A stretch of 64,000 nt of DNA from Sphingomonas sp. Leaf17 (GTDB taxonomy: Bacteria; Pseudomonadota; Alphaproteobacteria; Sphingomonadales; Sphingomonadaceae): assembly GCF_001421505.1 (NCBI RefSeq), contig NZ_LMKL01000005.1:378807-442806 (forward strand). The letters run 5' to 3'. Under the pieces are notes generated by a model that did no database searches, was not told where the DNA came from, and was given only the letters and a program-made list of their open reading frames with translations. Positions 1 through 10,697 of the stretch are shown in pieces. The stretch's first letter is position 1. Each line of letters opens with the position of its first letter. Position numbers and translations under genes: made by a program.

Positions 1-1259
<1,259 letters not shown>

Positions 1260-1359
1260 GGGCGTGTTTCCTGTAAAAAGCGGATCGCGCGCGACGGATC
1301 GCAGGCGCGTTGGAATGGCAAGGGGTATGGAGCGCCGACGCTGAACGCCGGCTGAAACG

Positions 1360-1617
1360 CTATTCGCGCCTGCGGGCCGCGTAGAGCGGTTCTGTGACCG
1401 CCGGGCTGGTCCAGTGGCCCAAACCCGAAATTGATGACGCCTTGAGGCTTGGCGGCACGCTGACGGGCCTGCGCGTCGCCACCCGCACCGCCGCATCGGC
1501 CACCCGCGCGGCAATTGCCTGCGCCGACACCGCCTGCGGCACCCGCTCGACACGCCCACCCGTCACCACGCCGGTCAGCGCGGACAGCAGGGCGGAAAGG
1601 AGGAGGAGCAGGTTCAT
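1360..1617 (-). CDS. Small exported or membrane-anchored protein of unknown function
   Basis: An 85-residue product starting at [21 protein letters not shown], a strongly hydrophobic N-terminus that reads as a signal peptide or membrane anchor. The remainder (an Ala/Val-rich stretch, then a Ser/Pro-rich tail ending in Arg and Glu) has no motif I recognise. An upstream ATG in the same frame would add 48 residues of poor quality and overlap the next gene, so the hydrophobic start is preferred. It sits alone between secA and a TonB-C-domain gene, all on the minus strand. Function not assigned; it could be a chance frame, though the clean leader argues for a real gene. Confidence 0.5.
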   Translation of the reverse strand: MNLLLLLSALLSALTGVVTGGRVERVPQAVSAQAIAARVADAAVRVATRRPVSVPPSLKASSISGLGHWTSPAVTEPLYAARRRE

Positions 1618-1702
1618 GCGGGAAATGCCATAGTTGCGGTCAGGACATAGGGGCTGGCGCATCCGTCGTCCAACGCAAATCCGCACCGCCCCATCCGCGC
1701 CA

Positions 1703-2230
1703 TCAGTCTTCTGGCAGCACCCAGCGTATGCGCACGCCGGGCCAGCGCCGGGCGGCGACAAACCCGTCAGGCGCGCCGTTGAACCGCGCCGACCGCATGA
1801 AAACGTGGCAGGTGGCTGCGTCCAGTGCGGGTGCGCCGCTGGATTGCACCACCATGCAGCGGATCGGCCTTCCGCGAGGATCGACGTCCAGCGCGGCCCT
1901 CACCGTGCCCTCCTGCCCCGCCCGGATTGCCGATGCCGGATAGTCATTGGCGGAAACCCATTCCGCAGGACGGACGGGTATCGGAAGTGTCGACCGAACC
2001 ACCGAATCCGCGTCGCGGGTCCGCTGATCCAGAAGGGTATCGCCGTCCGGGGGCGTATCTGCCGTCCCCCTGTGCGGCACTGATCCAGATGTCCTTGAGG
2101 CCATGGTCAGCAGCCATCGCTCGACGTGCGGCCCAACAGCGATGGTCACGAGGGTGAAGATCGCCACGGCCAGCAAGGCACAGGTAGACAGCACGATCCA
2201 CACCAGCGTCTTGCCTTCGTTCGATCGCAC
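1703..2230 (-). CDS. Single-TM protein with TonB C-terminal-like domain
   Basis: 175 residues from a GTG start preceded by a G-rich ribosome-binding sequence. Residues about 8-33 (LVWIVLSTCALLAVAIFTLVTIAVG) form one transmembrane helix. Residues about 90-175 resemble the TonB C-terminal fold: a YPASAIRAGQEGTVRAAL start, a DPRGRP turn, then VVQSSGAPALDAATCHVF. That domain normally contacts TonB boxes of outer-membrane receptors or acts as a periplasmic interaction module. The proline-rich linker of a true TonB is short here and no ExbB/ExbD genes are adjacent, so an energy-transducing role is uncertain. The domain matches that of the second TonB-family protein at 45933-46688. Confidence 0.75.
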   Translation of the reverse strand: MRSNEGKTLVWIVLSTCALLAVAIFTLVTIAVGPHVERWLLTMASRTSGSVPHRGTADTPPDGDTLLDQRTRDADSVVRSTLPIPVRPAEWVSANDYPASAIRAGQEGTVRAALDVDPRGRPIRCMVVQSSGAPALDAATCHVFMRSARFNGAPDGFVAARRWPGVRIRWVLPED

Positions 2231-2277
2231 GTTACCACCCCCGGTCCAACACCCTGGCTAATCCCGGAACCACGACC

Positions 2278-3504
2278 ATGTCATCCGAAACCTCGCCCCT
2301 AGCCCTCCCCTTCCCGACCCTGCCCGCAATTCCCGGCGTGGACCTCCGTGTCGCGCGGGCGCAGTACAAGACCTGGGACCGGTGCGACCTGACCTATGTG
2401 ACGCTTCAGCCCGGCACAGTCGTCGCGGGCGTCGTGACGCAGAGCAAATGCCCGTCGCCCGAAGTCGAATGGTGCCGCGCCGCGCTGACGCTGGGTCAGG
2501 CGCGGGCGCTGGTGGTGAACGCGGGCAATTCCAACGCCTTCACCGGCCACCGTGGCCGCGCGGCGGTGGAGGCGATCGCGGCGCGGACGGCGGCGCATCT
2601 GGGGTGTCAGCCGTCCGACGTGTTCGTCGCCTCGACCGGCGTGATCGGCGTACCGCTGCCGATCAACAAGGCGGAGGCGGGGCTGGACGCCGCCTTCGCC
2701 GCCGAACCGTGCGGCTGGGCGGAGGCGGCGGCGACGATCATGACGACCGACACCTTCGCCAAGGCCGCCGTCACCTCCGCCGTGGTCGGTGGCAGGACGG
2801 TCAATCTGGTCGGCATTATCAAGGGGTCGGGCATGATCGCGCCGGACATGGCGACGATGCTGGGCTTCGTCTTCACCGACGCCGCCGTCGATCCGGCGTT
2901 CCTGCAAGGCGCGCTGTCAGCGGCGAACACGCGCAGCTTTTCGTGCATCACGGTCGACAGCGACACCTCGACCAGCGACACGGTGCTGGCCTTTGCCACC
3001 GGGGCGGCTGGCAACGCACCTTTGGTCGATGACGACAGCGATGGCGCGGACGCATTTCGCGCGGCGCTGGCCGACCTCTGCCACCAGCTCGCACTGCTCG
3101 TCGTGCGCGACGGCGAAGGCGCGACCAAGCTGATTGAGATCACCGTCGAGGGCGCGGAGAGCGATACCAGCGCGCACCGTATCGCCATGAGCATCGCCAA
3201 TTCGCCGCTGGTGAAGACCGCGATCGCGGGTGAAGATGCGAACTGGGGCCGCGTCGTCATGGCGGTCGGCAAGGCCGGCGAACCGGCCGAGCGCGACAAA
3301 CTGTCGATCCGTTTCGGCGAGACGCAGGTGGCCGAGGGCGGGCTGGCCGTTACCGGCTATGACGAGGCACCAGTCGCCGCGCACCTGAAGGGCAGCGAGA
3401 TATCGGTCGGTGTCGATCTGGGCCTGGGCGACGGCCGCGCCACCGTGTGGACGTGCGACCTGACGCATGGGTATATCGCGATCAACGCGGATTATCGGAG
3501 CTGA
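2278..3504 (+). CDS. argJ: Bifunctional glutamate N-acetyltransferase / N-acetylglutamate synthase ArgJ
   Basis: ArgJ transfers the acetyl group of N-acetylornithine to glutamate, closing the acetyl cycle of arginine synthesis, and in bifunctional forms also uses acetyl-CoA. The 408-residue length is normal. The self-cleavage site is visible as KGSGMIAPDMATMLGF: cleavage between Ala192 and Thr193 creates the nucleophilic Thr of the beta chain. The N-terminal STGVIG segment and the C-terminal NWGR and TCDLTHGYI segments are also family signatures. The gene is monocistronic or paired with the small gene that begins six bases after its stop. Confidence 0.97.
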   Translation: MSSETSPLALPFPTLPAIPGVDLRVARAQYKTWDRCDLTYVTLQPGTVVAGVVTQSKCPSPEVEWCRAALTLGQARALVVNAGNSNAFTGHRGRAAVEAIAARTAAHLGCQPSDVFVASTGVIGVPLPINKAEAGLDAAFAAEPCGWAEAAATIMTTDTFAKAAVTSAVVGGRTVNLVGIIKGSGMIAPDMATMLGFVFTDAAVDPAFLQGALSAANTRSFSCITVDSDTSTSDTVLAFATGAAGNAPLVDDDSDGADAFRAALADLCHQLALLVVRDGEGATKLIEITVEGAESDTSAHRIAMSIANSPLVKTAIAGEDANWGRVVMAVGKAGEPAERDKLSIRFGETQVAEGGLAVTGYDEAPVAAHLKGSEISVGVDLGLGDGRATVWTCDLTHGYIAINADYRS

Positions 3505-3509
3505 TCGCT

Positions 3510-3806
3510 ATGTGGTCGGTCACGCTCCAGACTGAAAAGGATGCGCTGGTTTCGGCGCTCATCGAAGCATGCCGGCAGGAGCATGGCGGCACAAAATCAA
3601 TTTCAGCCACCACCGATCCATGCCGTCATCTGGGCATATGTGACGAAGATCTGGACGAAATCCAAGTCTTAGCGGCCACCGAGTGTGGCCTCAGGATGCC
3701 GTATCCGGGCGAACCGTTAGTGATGCCGTGGCACGGGCCGGAACGGCTATCAACCATTGACGATATTGCCGGGTGGATAGCCGTTAACGGTCGTCCGCTG
3801 CCTTAG
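3510..3806 (+). CDS. Small protein of unknown function, possibly DUF1493/acyl-carrier-like
   Basis: 98 residues from an ATG six bases after the argJ stop. The pattern of an N-terminal helix ([14 protein letters not shown]), a segment with [17 protein letters not shown] and a C-terminal [10 protein letters not shown] helix recalls the four-helix layout of DUF1493/acyl-carrier-like proteins, but no phosphopantetheine DSL serine is evident, so this is only a hint. Its 3' end overlaps trxA (opposite strand) by four bases. Base use is visibly less GC-rich than argJ, which may mean a later arrival. Function not assigned. Confidence 0.55.
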   Translation: MWSVTLQTEKDALVSALIEACRQEHGGTKSISATTDPCRHLGICDEDLDEIQVLAATECGLRMPYPGEPLVMPWHGPERLSTIDDIAGWIAVNGRPLP

Positions 3807-4126
3807 GCCAACTCACCCTCAAGCCACGCCTTCAACCGGCCCTTCGGCTCGGCACCGACCTTGGTCGCGGCGGGGACGCCGCCCTTGAACAGGATCATCG
3901 TCGGGATACCGCGCACACCGTACTCGCCCGGCGCGTCGGGATTGTCGTCGATGTTCAGCTTGGCGATCGTTACCTGCTCACCCAGTTCCTCGGAGATTTC
4001 CTCAAGGCTCGGTCCGATCATCTTGCACGGGCCGCACCATTCGGCCCAGAAATCGACCAGCACCGGCTTGTCGCTGGACAGGACGTCGGTGTGGAAGCTC
4101 GCGTCGGTGATCTGCTTGGTAGCCAT
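3803..4126 (-). CDS. trxA: Thioredoxin TrxA
   Basis: A 107-residue cytoplasmic dithiol-disulfide carrier. The active site WCGPCK covers residues 30-35 (redox cysteines 31 and 34). The cis-proline loop is visible in [11 protein letters not shown] and the buried Asp in [10 protein letters not shown]. Length and motifs are those of thioredoxin 1. It lies 46 bases after addA on the same strand, the usual alphaproteobacterial neighbour, and could be read from the addBA transcript as well as its own promoter. ATG at 4124-4126 is preceded by a purine-rich AGGAG sequence. Confidence 0.98.
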   Translation of the reverse strand: MATKQITDASFHTDVLSSDKPVLVDFWAEWCGPCKMIGPSLEEISEELGEQVTIAKLNIDDNPDAPGEYGVRGIPTMILFKGGVPAATKVGAEPKGRLKAWLEGELA

Positions 4127-4172
4127 GGGTAATACTCCTTCGGGCTTAATCTAGGATCGCTGGGTCGGTGGC

Positions 4173-7100
4173 TCAACCACCGGGGGCCAAGCTTTGCTCC
4201 GTCGATGCGAAGCCCGGCTTCTGCGCGGCGAGCAAGGCGGGCGACAACGCGATCAGGCTGGGGCCGGCGGTGTAGAGCAGCGCCGCCTCGATGGTCCGGC
4301 CCGGGAAGATGACCGCCAGCGCCGCGGCATAGGCCGCCATCTGCTTCAGGTGATAGGACGGGACCGCCGACGCACCGGCCGGCACCATCCGCCCGGTCTT
4401 GAAATCGACCACCCGCACCCGGTCGCCGCCGATCAGCAGCCGGTCGACCGTGCCCGACACGACCACGCCGTCGTCGATCACCGCCGCGATCGGGGCCTCG
4501 GCCAGTGCCTCAGGCCCGAACAGGTCGGCGAAGTCGGTCAGGATCTTCAGCACCGGCGCGGCGATCGCCGTGCGCTCGGCACGATCGGCCACCTGTCCGA
4601 CCTGCGCCAGCCAGCGGTCCGCCGCCGCCGCCCGGTCCGCGACCGCCACTGGCGGCAACCGCTCGAACAGCGCGTGGATCAGCCGCCCACGTTCGGCCGC
4701 CGCGCGCATGGCCGGGGTCGGCGGCGGGTCTGACACCCTGTCCTCGCCCAGCGCGGAGGGCGCGAGCGGACGCGATGGCCGCGCCTCGCGCGGGGCCTCG
4801 CGCCGGGCCCAGTCGGGGATCGCGGTGTCGGTTGCCACGGCGGCGGCGCGGGGCGGCTTGACCGGGACCGGCGGCTGCGGCGCGGATCCGGTGAACACGC
4901 GCTCGCCCTCCTCCTCACCCGCCGGGATCCCCAGCACGTCGAACGCACGCGTCGCCGCGGCATACCAGCTGGCCGGCGGCGGCACACCCCTGGCGCGCGA
5001 CCCCAGCGCGCCGGCAATGACCAGCGTATCCTCTGCCCGGGTGGCAGCGACATAGAACAGCCGCCAATGCTCCTCCATCTCGCGCAGATCGGTGTCGGCC
5101 ATCGCCTCAGCCAGCGGCCCGCCGCGCTCGACACTGCGCGGGCGGAAGATCGGGATCGGCAGCGCGCCCGGCTCGGGCGACCAGCGCAGCACCGATCGCG
5201 GCGCGCTGGTCGGATCGACCGTCGCGTCGGCCAGGATGACCAGCGGCGCCTGCAATCCCTTGGCCCCGTGCGCGGTCATCACCCGGACGGCATCGAGCGG
5301 CTGCGACGGATCGCGCACGATCTCCACGTCGCCGCGATCGAACCAGTCGAGGAAGCGTTGCAGCGACGGCGTGGTCGTCGTCTCGAAATCCAGCGCGGCG
5401 TTCAGCAGTTCTTCGATCGGGTCGCGCGCCTCCGCCCCCAGCCGGTGGATCAGCTTGCGCCGCCCGTCCATCGTTCCCGACAGGATTTCCTCCAGAAACC
5501 GGTAGGGCGTGGTCAGGTCGGCACGGCCCAGCATCGCGACCAGCGGCGCGAGCCGGTCCGCGCTCTGCGTTGCGCCCAGATGCCGCCACAGGCTCCCGCG
5601 CCGCCCGACCGACGCGGTCATCAATTCGTCCTGGCTCCAGCCGATCAGCGGCGACACCAGCAGGCTGGCCAGCGACAGATCGTCGGCGGGTTGCAGCACG
5701 AACCGCACCGCGCTCAGCAGATCCTGCACCGCCAGCGGCGCGTTCAGCCGCAACCGATCGACGCCCGCGACAGGCACCCCTTCCGCATACAGCCGCGCGA
5801 CAATCAGCGAGGCGAGTTCGCCGCGCCGCTTGACCAGGATCATGATGTCCTCAGGGCGCAGCGTGCGCCCCTTGCTGCCCAGCATCGTCCCCGACGCCAG
5901 CCAGTCGCGGATCGACCGCGCGATCCGACGCGCGGTTTCGCGCACCGCATCGTCGACCCAGCCCTCCTCGTCGTCCTCGCTGCCGCCCGCGACGATCGGC
6001 GGCCACAGCACGACGCGTCCCGGCCCCGGCACTTCGCTGGCGTGCACATCGACCCGGTCGACACCCAGCCCCGGCCCGCCGGTCTGCGCCACCGCCGCAT
6101 CGACAAACTCCAGGATCGGCCGGGTCGAGCGGAACGACTGGGTCAGCGACAGCCGCGCGAACGGCAGGCCACGATCGTCAATCGGCGTGTCGTCATCGCC
6201 CATCGCTTCCAATGCACGTCGACCGAAATGCGCCTCCGCCGCCTGAAAATTGATCGGGCTGGTGCCCTGAAACCCGAAGATCGCCTGTTTGTGGTCACCG
6301 ACCGTGAACAGCGTGCGCGTACCCGGCGCATGCACCCCGCGCCCGACGAAGAACTCGTCGGCCAGCGCGCGGACGATCCGCCATTGCGCCGCATTGGTGT
6401 CCTGCGCCTCGTCGATCAGGACATGCTCGGTCGTCTGGTCCAGCTTGTAGCGGACCCAGTCGCCGATCCCGGGCTGTTCCAGCAGCGCGACCGTCTGCGC
6501 GATCAGGTCGTCGAAATCGACCCCGCCGATCCGCCGCTTGGCCAGCGCATAACGCCGCGCATAGTCCCGCCCGACCTCCAGCCCGTCGGCCAGCAGGTCG
6601 GCATAGGCGGCGCGATCGACCAGCGACAGCAGGTCGCGGCACCGGTCGCCCAGTTCCTCGGCCAGCGCCTCGTATCCGGGATCAAGGTCGAGCAGTTTCT
6701 TGCCGACCTTGCGCGGTTCCAGCTTGGCGGTCAGCACGACGCTGGCCAGATCGCCCAGCGTCGCCACCCGCGCGGGCGCGTCAGCGGCGATCCAGGCTTC
6801 GATCGTGGCGGCGGCCTTCACCCCCGTCGCGGTGTGCCAGGTCCGGTTGGCGTCGGCGATCCGCCGCACGTCGGACAGGTCGAACGCGTCGCACTCCATC
6901 GCCATCACCTCGGCAATGTCACCCTCGGGCAATTCCAGCGCGCGGCGCAACCACGGGCCGATCCCGCTCGGCAACGCCTCCAGCGCGGGCAGCGCCCGCG
7001 CGCAGGCGAGCAGGAACCCTTCCGCCCCGCCCTCACCCAGCCGCCGGCTCAGCGCGCCGATGGTGGCGATCGGTCGCTCGCGACCCTCGCGTTCCGCCTC

Positions 7101-7610
7101 GGCCAGCATATCGGCGAGCGCCTCGCGCGCCAGCAACGATTCCTCGCGCGCCTCCATCGGCCGGAAACCGGGGGTCAGCCCCGCCTCGACCGGAAACGCG
7201 GCGAGCAGCGACTGGCAGAAGCCGTGGATCGTCTGGATCCGGATGCCGCCACCCGGCGCGTCGAGCACCTTGGCGAACAACGTGCGCGCCCGGTCCTGCA
7301 ATTCGGGCTTCGGGCGTTCGCCCAGCGCATCGAGATCGCGCGCCAGCTCGGTCGCGGGCATCCGCACCCACGCCGCCAGCCGCCGGCTGATCCGCCCCGA
7401 CATCTCGGCCGCCCCCGCCTTGGTGAAGGTCAGGCACAGGATCGCGTCGGGATCGACGCCGCGCAGCAACAGGCGGAACACGCGCGCGGCCAGCACCTGC
7501 GTCTTGCCGGTCCCCGCCGACGCTGCCAGCCAGACATGCGCGTCGGGCGCGCTGGCGGCGGCCTGCGCGTCCTTCAGACGCGGGAGGGCGGAGGTTTCGG
7601 GGCCGCTCAT
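4173..7610 (-). CDS. addA: Double-strand break repair helicase-nuclease subunit AddA
   Basis: AddA is the UvrD-type 3'-5' helicase and nuclease of the AddAB complex, which resects double-strand ends for RecA, the alphaproteobacterial counterpart of RecBCD. The 1145-residue length fits. Walker A SAGTGKT is at residues 31-37, followed by motif Ia LTFTKAGAAEM; helicase motif II reads VLIDEAQDTN and motif VI RLFYVAATRAED. The C-terminal PD-(D/E)xK nuclease shows VSGTVDRLLIGG and VVDFKTGR. It is preceded by addB (93-base gap) and followed by trxA on the same strand. No truncation is seen. Confidence 0.97.
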   Translation of the reverse strand: MSGPETSALPRLKDAQAAASAPDAHVWLAASAGTGKTQVLAARVFRLLLRGVDPDAILCLTFTKAGAAEMSGRISRRLAAWVRMPATELARDLDALGERPKPELQDRARTLFAKVLDAPGGGIRIQTIHGFCQSLLAAFPVEAGLTPGFRPMEAREESLLAREALADMLAEAEREGRERPIATIGALSRRLGEGGAEGFLLACARALPALEALPSGIGPWLRRALELPEGDIAEVMAMECDAFDLSDVRRIADANRTWHTATGVKAAATIEAWIAADAPARVATLGDLASVVLTAKLEPRKVGKKLLDLDPGYEALAEELGDRCRDLLSLVDRAAYADLLADGLEVGRDYARRYALAKRRIGGVDFDDLIAQTVALLEQPGIGDWVRYKLDQTTEHVLIDEAQDTNAAQWRIVRALADEFFVGRGVHAPGTRTLFTVGDHKQAIFGFQGTSPINFQAAEAHFGRRALEAMGDDDTPIDDRGLPFARLSLTQSFRSTRPILEFVDAAVAQTGGPGLGVDRVDVHASEVPGPGRVVLWPPIVAGGSEDDEEGWVDDAVRETARRIARSIRDWLASGTMLGSKGRTLRPEDIMILVKRRGELASLIVARLYAEGVPVAGVDRLRLNAPLAVQDLLSAVRFVLQPADDLSLASLLVSPLIGWSQDELMTASVGRRGSLWRHLGATQSADRLAPLVAMLGRADLTTPYRFLEEILSGTMDGRRKLIHRLGAEARDPIEELLNAALDFETTTTPSLQRFLDWFDRGDVEIVRDPSQPLDAVRVMTAHGAKGLQAPLVILADATVDPTSAPRSVLRWSPEPGALPIPIFRPRSVERGGPLAEAMADTDLREMEEHWRLFYVAATRAEDTLVIAGALGSRARGVPPPASWYAAATRAFDVLGIPAGEEEGERVFTGSAPQPPVPVKPPRAAAVATDTAIPDWARREAPREARPSRPLAPSALGEDRVSDPPPTPAMRAAAERGRLIHALFERLPPVAVADRAAAADRWLAQVGQVADRAERTAIAAPVLKILTDFADLFGPEALAEAPIAAVIDDGVVVSGTVDRLLIGGDRVRVVDFKTGRMVPAGASAVPSYHLKQMAAYAAALAVIFPGRTIEAALLYTAGPSLIALSPALLAAQKPGFASTEQSLAPGG

Positions 7611-7703
7611 TGGGCAATTCTCGTGAAAATGCGATGCCCCGCATTTGCCCTTCCACCTTCCCCGGCGACTATCTCTGCGAAGCCCCGCGGACTCCGCACC
7701 CGC

Positions 7704-10697
7704 TCAATCCCGCTCACGACCATACCATTCATCCCGGCGCATCAACTGGTCATATTCGGCATAAGGCGCATATTCGGGCACCAGCTTGGCGGTGAAGGGA
7801 TCACGACCGGTCAGCCACTTGCCGGCGACCTCGATGAAATTGGCGGCGGCGATGCCCGTGAACTCGTCCGTCACGATCCGCTCGCGCTTGCCGTCCGGGT
7901 CCACCGGCGTGGCGATAAAGCCGAAGCCGTTGCGATCCTTGCCCAGCGACCAGTATTCGAACGCCCCCGCCTTGCCCGACAGGCCCGCGAACCCGCCGCG
8001 CTCGGCGATGATACCCAGCAGCCCCAGTTGCAGACTGAAGCCGTTGCGCACCGCCGCGGTCGAGGGCGGCTTGCCGGTCTTGTAGTCGATGATCGCAAGC
8101 CCGCCGTCCGCCAGCCGGTCGACGCGGTCATAGCGCCCCGACAGGCGCACCCCGGCAATGTCGATCCCGCCCTGCCCCTCGGCGCTCAGCACCGCGCGGC
8201 CCGCCGCCGCCTGATCCGCAACGGTTTGCGCGATCCAGTCGATCGCCTCCATCAGTCGCGGCTGCCACAGCGCGCGGATCAGCGGGTGGGTGCGCGCATC
8301 GGCGAGCATCGCCTCGCCACGCGGACGCAGGGCCTCGACCGCGCAGCCATCCTCCTTCCACCACGCCTCAAGTATCGCGTGGACCGCGTTGCCGCGCCAC
8401 GCGGGGCTTGGATCGGCATCGACCGGATCGAGCGGCCCCAGCCCCAGCACGCGCCGCGCGTAAAACGCATACGGGTCGGCCTTCAGCCGGTCGACCTCGG
8501 TCACCGAAATCGCCAGAGGACGCAGGGATGCCGGTGGCGACGGTGCAGGGCGGGTCGCCGGCGCGTGTTCGCCCGGATCATCGAGCGCATCGACCCAGCC
8601 GGCCAGCGCCTCCGCCCGCGCGAACCGGTCGCCGGCCATCGCCTCCAGCCGCAGCCAGAATCGCGACGCCAGCGCCGGCGACTTCGCCTCGCGCCGCGCC
8701 CGCGTCAGCAGCACCGCGCGTGCGCCAAGCCCTTGCGCGAAATCATGCGCGGCAACACCGATCCGGCGCTCAAGACCCGGCAGCCCGATTTCGGCACGGA
8801 TGCGCGGGGCCAGCCACGGATCGGGTGCCGGTGTCCCCGGCCATGTGCCCTCGTTCAGCCCGCCCAGGATCATCAGGTCGGCGGTCTGCAACCGCGCCTC
8901 GATCAGACCGTAAATGGCCAGGCGGGGGTGCCCGCCGGGCTGCGGCCGCACCGCCACCTCGTCCAGCAGGACGCGCAGCAGCGGCGCGACCCCGGCCGGG
9001 TCGACCAGCGCCGGCCCGACGATCGCCTCCGCCTCCAGATCGGCGATAAAGGCGGCGGCGCACCGCCCCGGCGGCTCGGCCCAGGCGGCGTTCCCGGCCA
9101 TCGCCGTCGCCGCATCGCGCAGGGTCGCCACCATCGCCGCAATCGGCTGGGGTCCGCGCGCGAAGGCGGCGGCCAGCGGTTCGAGCAACGCGCGCGCCTC
9201 CGGCCACCACGCCGCCGCCTGTGCGCGCAGTCTGGCGTCGCGCGCGTCGCCATCGGCCAGATGCGCGTCGATGCCGCCAAGCCCCGGCGACGGGCGTGGT
9301 CCGCGCAGGACGCGGTCGAGCGCGCGTACGCCGTCGAGCCACACAAGCCGCCCGGCATCGCGCCGTACCAGCGGATGCTTCAGCAGCGCCAGCAGCGGCA
9401 GCGGCGCGAACCCCTGCGCCGCGGCTTCCGCCAGCGCGAGCAACAGCGTCCCCGACGGCAACAGTGACAACGGCCGCCCGGCGGTGTCGTCGACCTCGAT
9501 CCCCCAGCGCCGGCAATGCGCCGCCACCCGCCGCGCCAGAACCCGGTCGGGCGTCACCAGCGCGGCGGTCCGCCCCGGCATCTCCAGCGCCTCGCGCATC
9601 GTCAGCGCGATGGCCTGCGCCTCGGCCGCCGGCGTCGCCAGTTCGGCGGCGGTCACCCCGGTCAGCCGCCGGTCCTCAGCGCCAAGCGATGTCCATTTCC
9701 CGGTGAAGGCGGCCGGCGCCATCGCATTCTCGATCGCCTTGCCGCGCGCCAGCGTGCCGTCGTGCGGACTGCGCGCCTCCCACTCCACGGCATCCTCGCG
9801 CGTCAGGCCCATCTGCGCGAGCATCCGCTTCAGGTGGAATTGCGGATGGCTTTCGATGGACCGGCGGCGCTGGCCCGTCACCGGGTCCGGGGTATGCGGC
9901 CCCAGCGCATCCCATTCGTCGACCGGCATGGCCGTACCCAGCCCCGCCAGCACGACCATTCCGTCGGGCAGATCGGCAACGCAGCGCATCAGCCGTGCGA
10001 CGGCGGGCGCGGAATCGGTGACACCGGCGGCGCAGACGAACCCGCCCGGCGGCGCGACCCGCCAGCGCGCGGCCAGCCGGTCCAGCACGTGTCCCCGCCG
10101 CGCCGCCGCGTCGATCGCGCCGATCCGCGCCAGTTCGGCCGGCCAGCGGTCCAGCACGATCCCGAACAGCGCCAGCGAACGTTGCCAGTGATCCGACAGT
10201 TCGGGGGCCAGCGGCAGATCGCGCAGCGCGTGGGGCGAAATCTCCTCGACCAGCAACTGGTCGAGCGTGTGCGCCAGGTCGCCGGCCAGCCGTGTCGCCT
10301 CCGCCGCATCGACCGGCTGGCCGGCCCGCGCGCGCTCCTCCGACACCAGCCGCGCCAGGACCATCCGCCGCCGCATCGGCGCGACCGCCGGCGGCGGCGG
10401 CGCGTCGTCCGCCGGATCAAGCGCCGCGCCGACCGCCTCGCCAAGATCGGGGTCGCCGATCGGCACCAGCCGGGGCAGCAGCAGGCCCTTGCCGCTCGCC
10501 CGCACGAACGCATCGGTCACCGCGCGCACGGCCCGGTTGTTGGGCAACAGCACCAGGCCGCGCGCGATGCCCATCGGCGTACCCGCGTACCGCCGCATCA
10601 GTCCGGCGACGAGCGCATCGGCAAAGGCCCGGTGCGCCGGGATCGTGTAGAGCGACGGCCCGGCCGCCCGCACCGCCGCCGATCCAGCCTCAGCCAT
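7704..10697 (-). CDS. addB: Double-strand break repair nuclease subunit AddB
   Basis: Partner of AddA. 997 residues from MAEAGSAAVRAAG, a start that overlaps the end of the upstream nucleotidyltransferase gene by eight bases. The N-terminal region (GLVLLPNNRAVRAVTDAF) is the inactivated helicase-like fold seen in the alphaproteobacterial AddB type. The C-terminal nuclease signature AIIDYKTGKPP is present with the following Gln (FSLQLGLLG). The iron-sulfur cysteines of Bacillus AddB are not seen, as expected for this subfamily. A longer frame reaching 10847 exists but its extra residues read as shadow of the neighbour. Confidence 0.95.
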   Translation of the reverse strand: MAEAGSAAVRAAGPSLYTIPAHRAFADALVAGLMRRYAGTPMGIARGLVLLPNNRAVRAVTDAFVRASGKGLLLPRLVPIGDPDLGEAVGAALDPADDAPPPPAVAPMRRRMVLARLVSEERARAGQPVDAAEATRLAGDLAHTLDQLLVEEISPHALRDLPLAPELSDHWQRSLALFGIVLDRWPAELARIGAIDAAARRGHVLDRLAARWRVAPPGGFVCAAGVTDSAPAVARLMRCVADLPDGMVVLAGLGTAMPVDEWDALGPHTPDPVTGQRRRSIESHPQFHLKRMLAQMGLTREDAVEWEARSPHDGTLARGKAIENAMAPAAFTGKWTSLGAEDRRLTGVTAAELATPAAEAQAIALTMREALEMPGRTAALVTPDRVLARRVAAHCRRWGIEVDDTAGRPLSLLPSGTLLLALAEAAAQGFAPLPLLALLKHPLVRRDAGRLVWLDGVRALDRVLRGPRPSPGLGGIDAHLADGDARDARLRAQAAAWWPEARALLEPLAAAFARGPQPIAAMVATLRDAATAMAGNAAWAEPPGRCAAAFIADLEAEAIVGPALVDPAGVAPLLRVLLDEVAVRPQPGGHPRLAIYGLIEARLQTADLMILGGLNEGTWPGTPAPDPWLAPRIRAEIGLPGLERRIGVAAHDFAQGLGARAVLLTRARREAKSPALASRFWLRLEAMAGDRFARAEALAGWVDALDDPGEHAPATRPAPSPPASLRPLAISVTEVDRLKADPYAFYARRVLGLGPLDPVDADPSPAWRGNAVHAILEAWWKEDGCAVEALRPRGEAMLADARTHPLIRALWQPRLMEAIDWIAQTVADQAAAGRAVLSAEGQGGIDIAGVRLSGRYDRVDRLADGGLAIIDYKTGKPPSTAAVRNGFSLQLGLLGIIAERGGFAGLSGKAGAFEYWSLGKDRNGFGFIATPVDPDGKRERIVTDEFTGIAAANFIEVAGKWLTGRDPFTAKLVPEYAPYAEYDQLMRRDEWYGRERD

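Noticed and set aside
5067..9467. A 1466-residue open frame on the plus strand
   Set aside because: It runs antisense through addA and addB, is Arg/Gln/His-rich with no domain, and exists because GC-rich codons suppress stops in the opposite frame.
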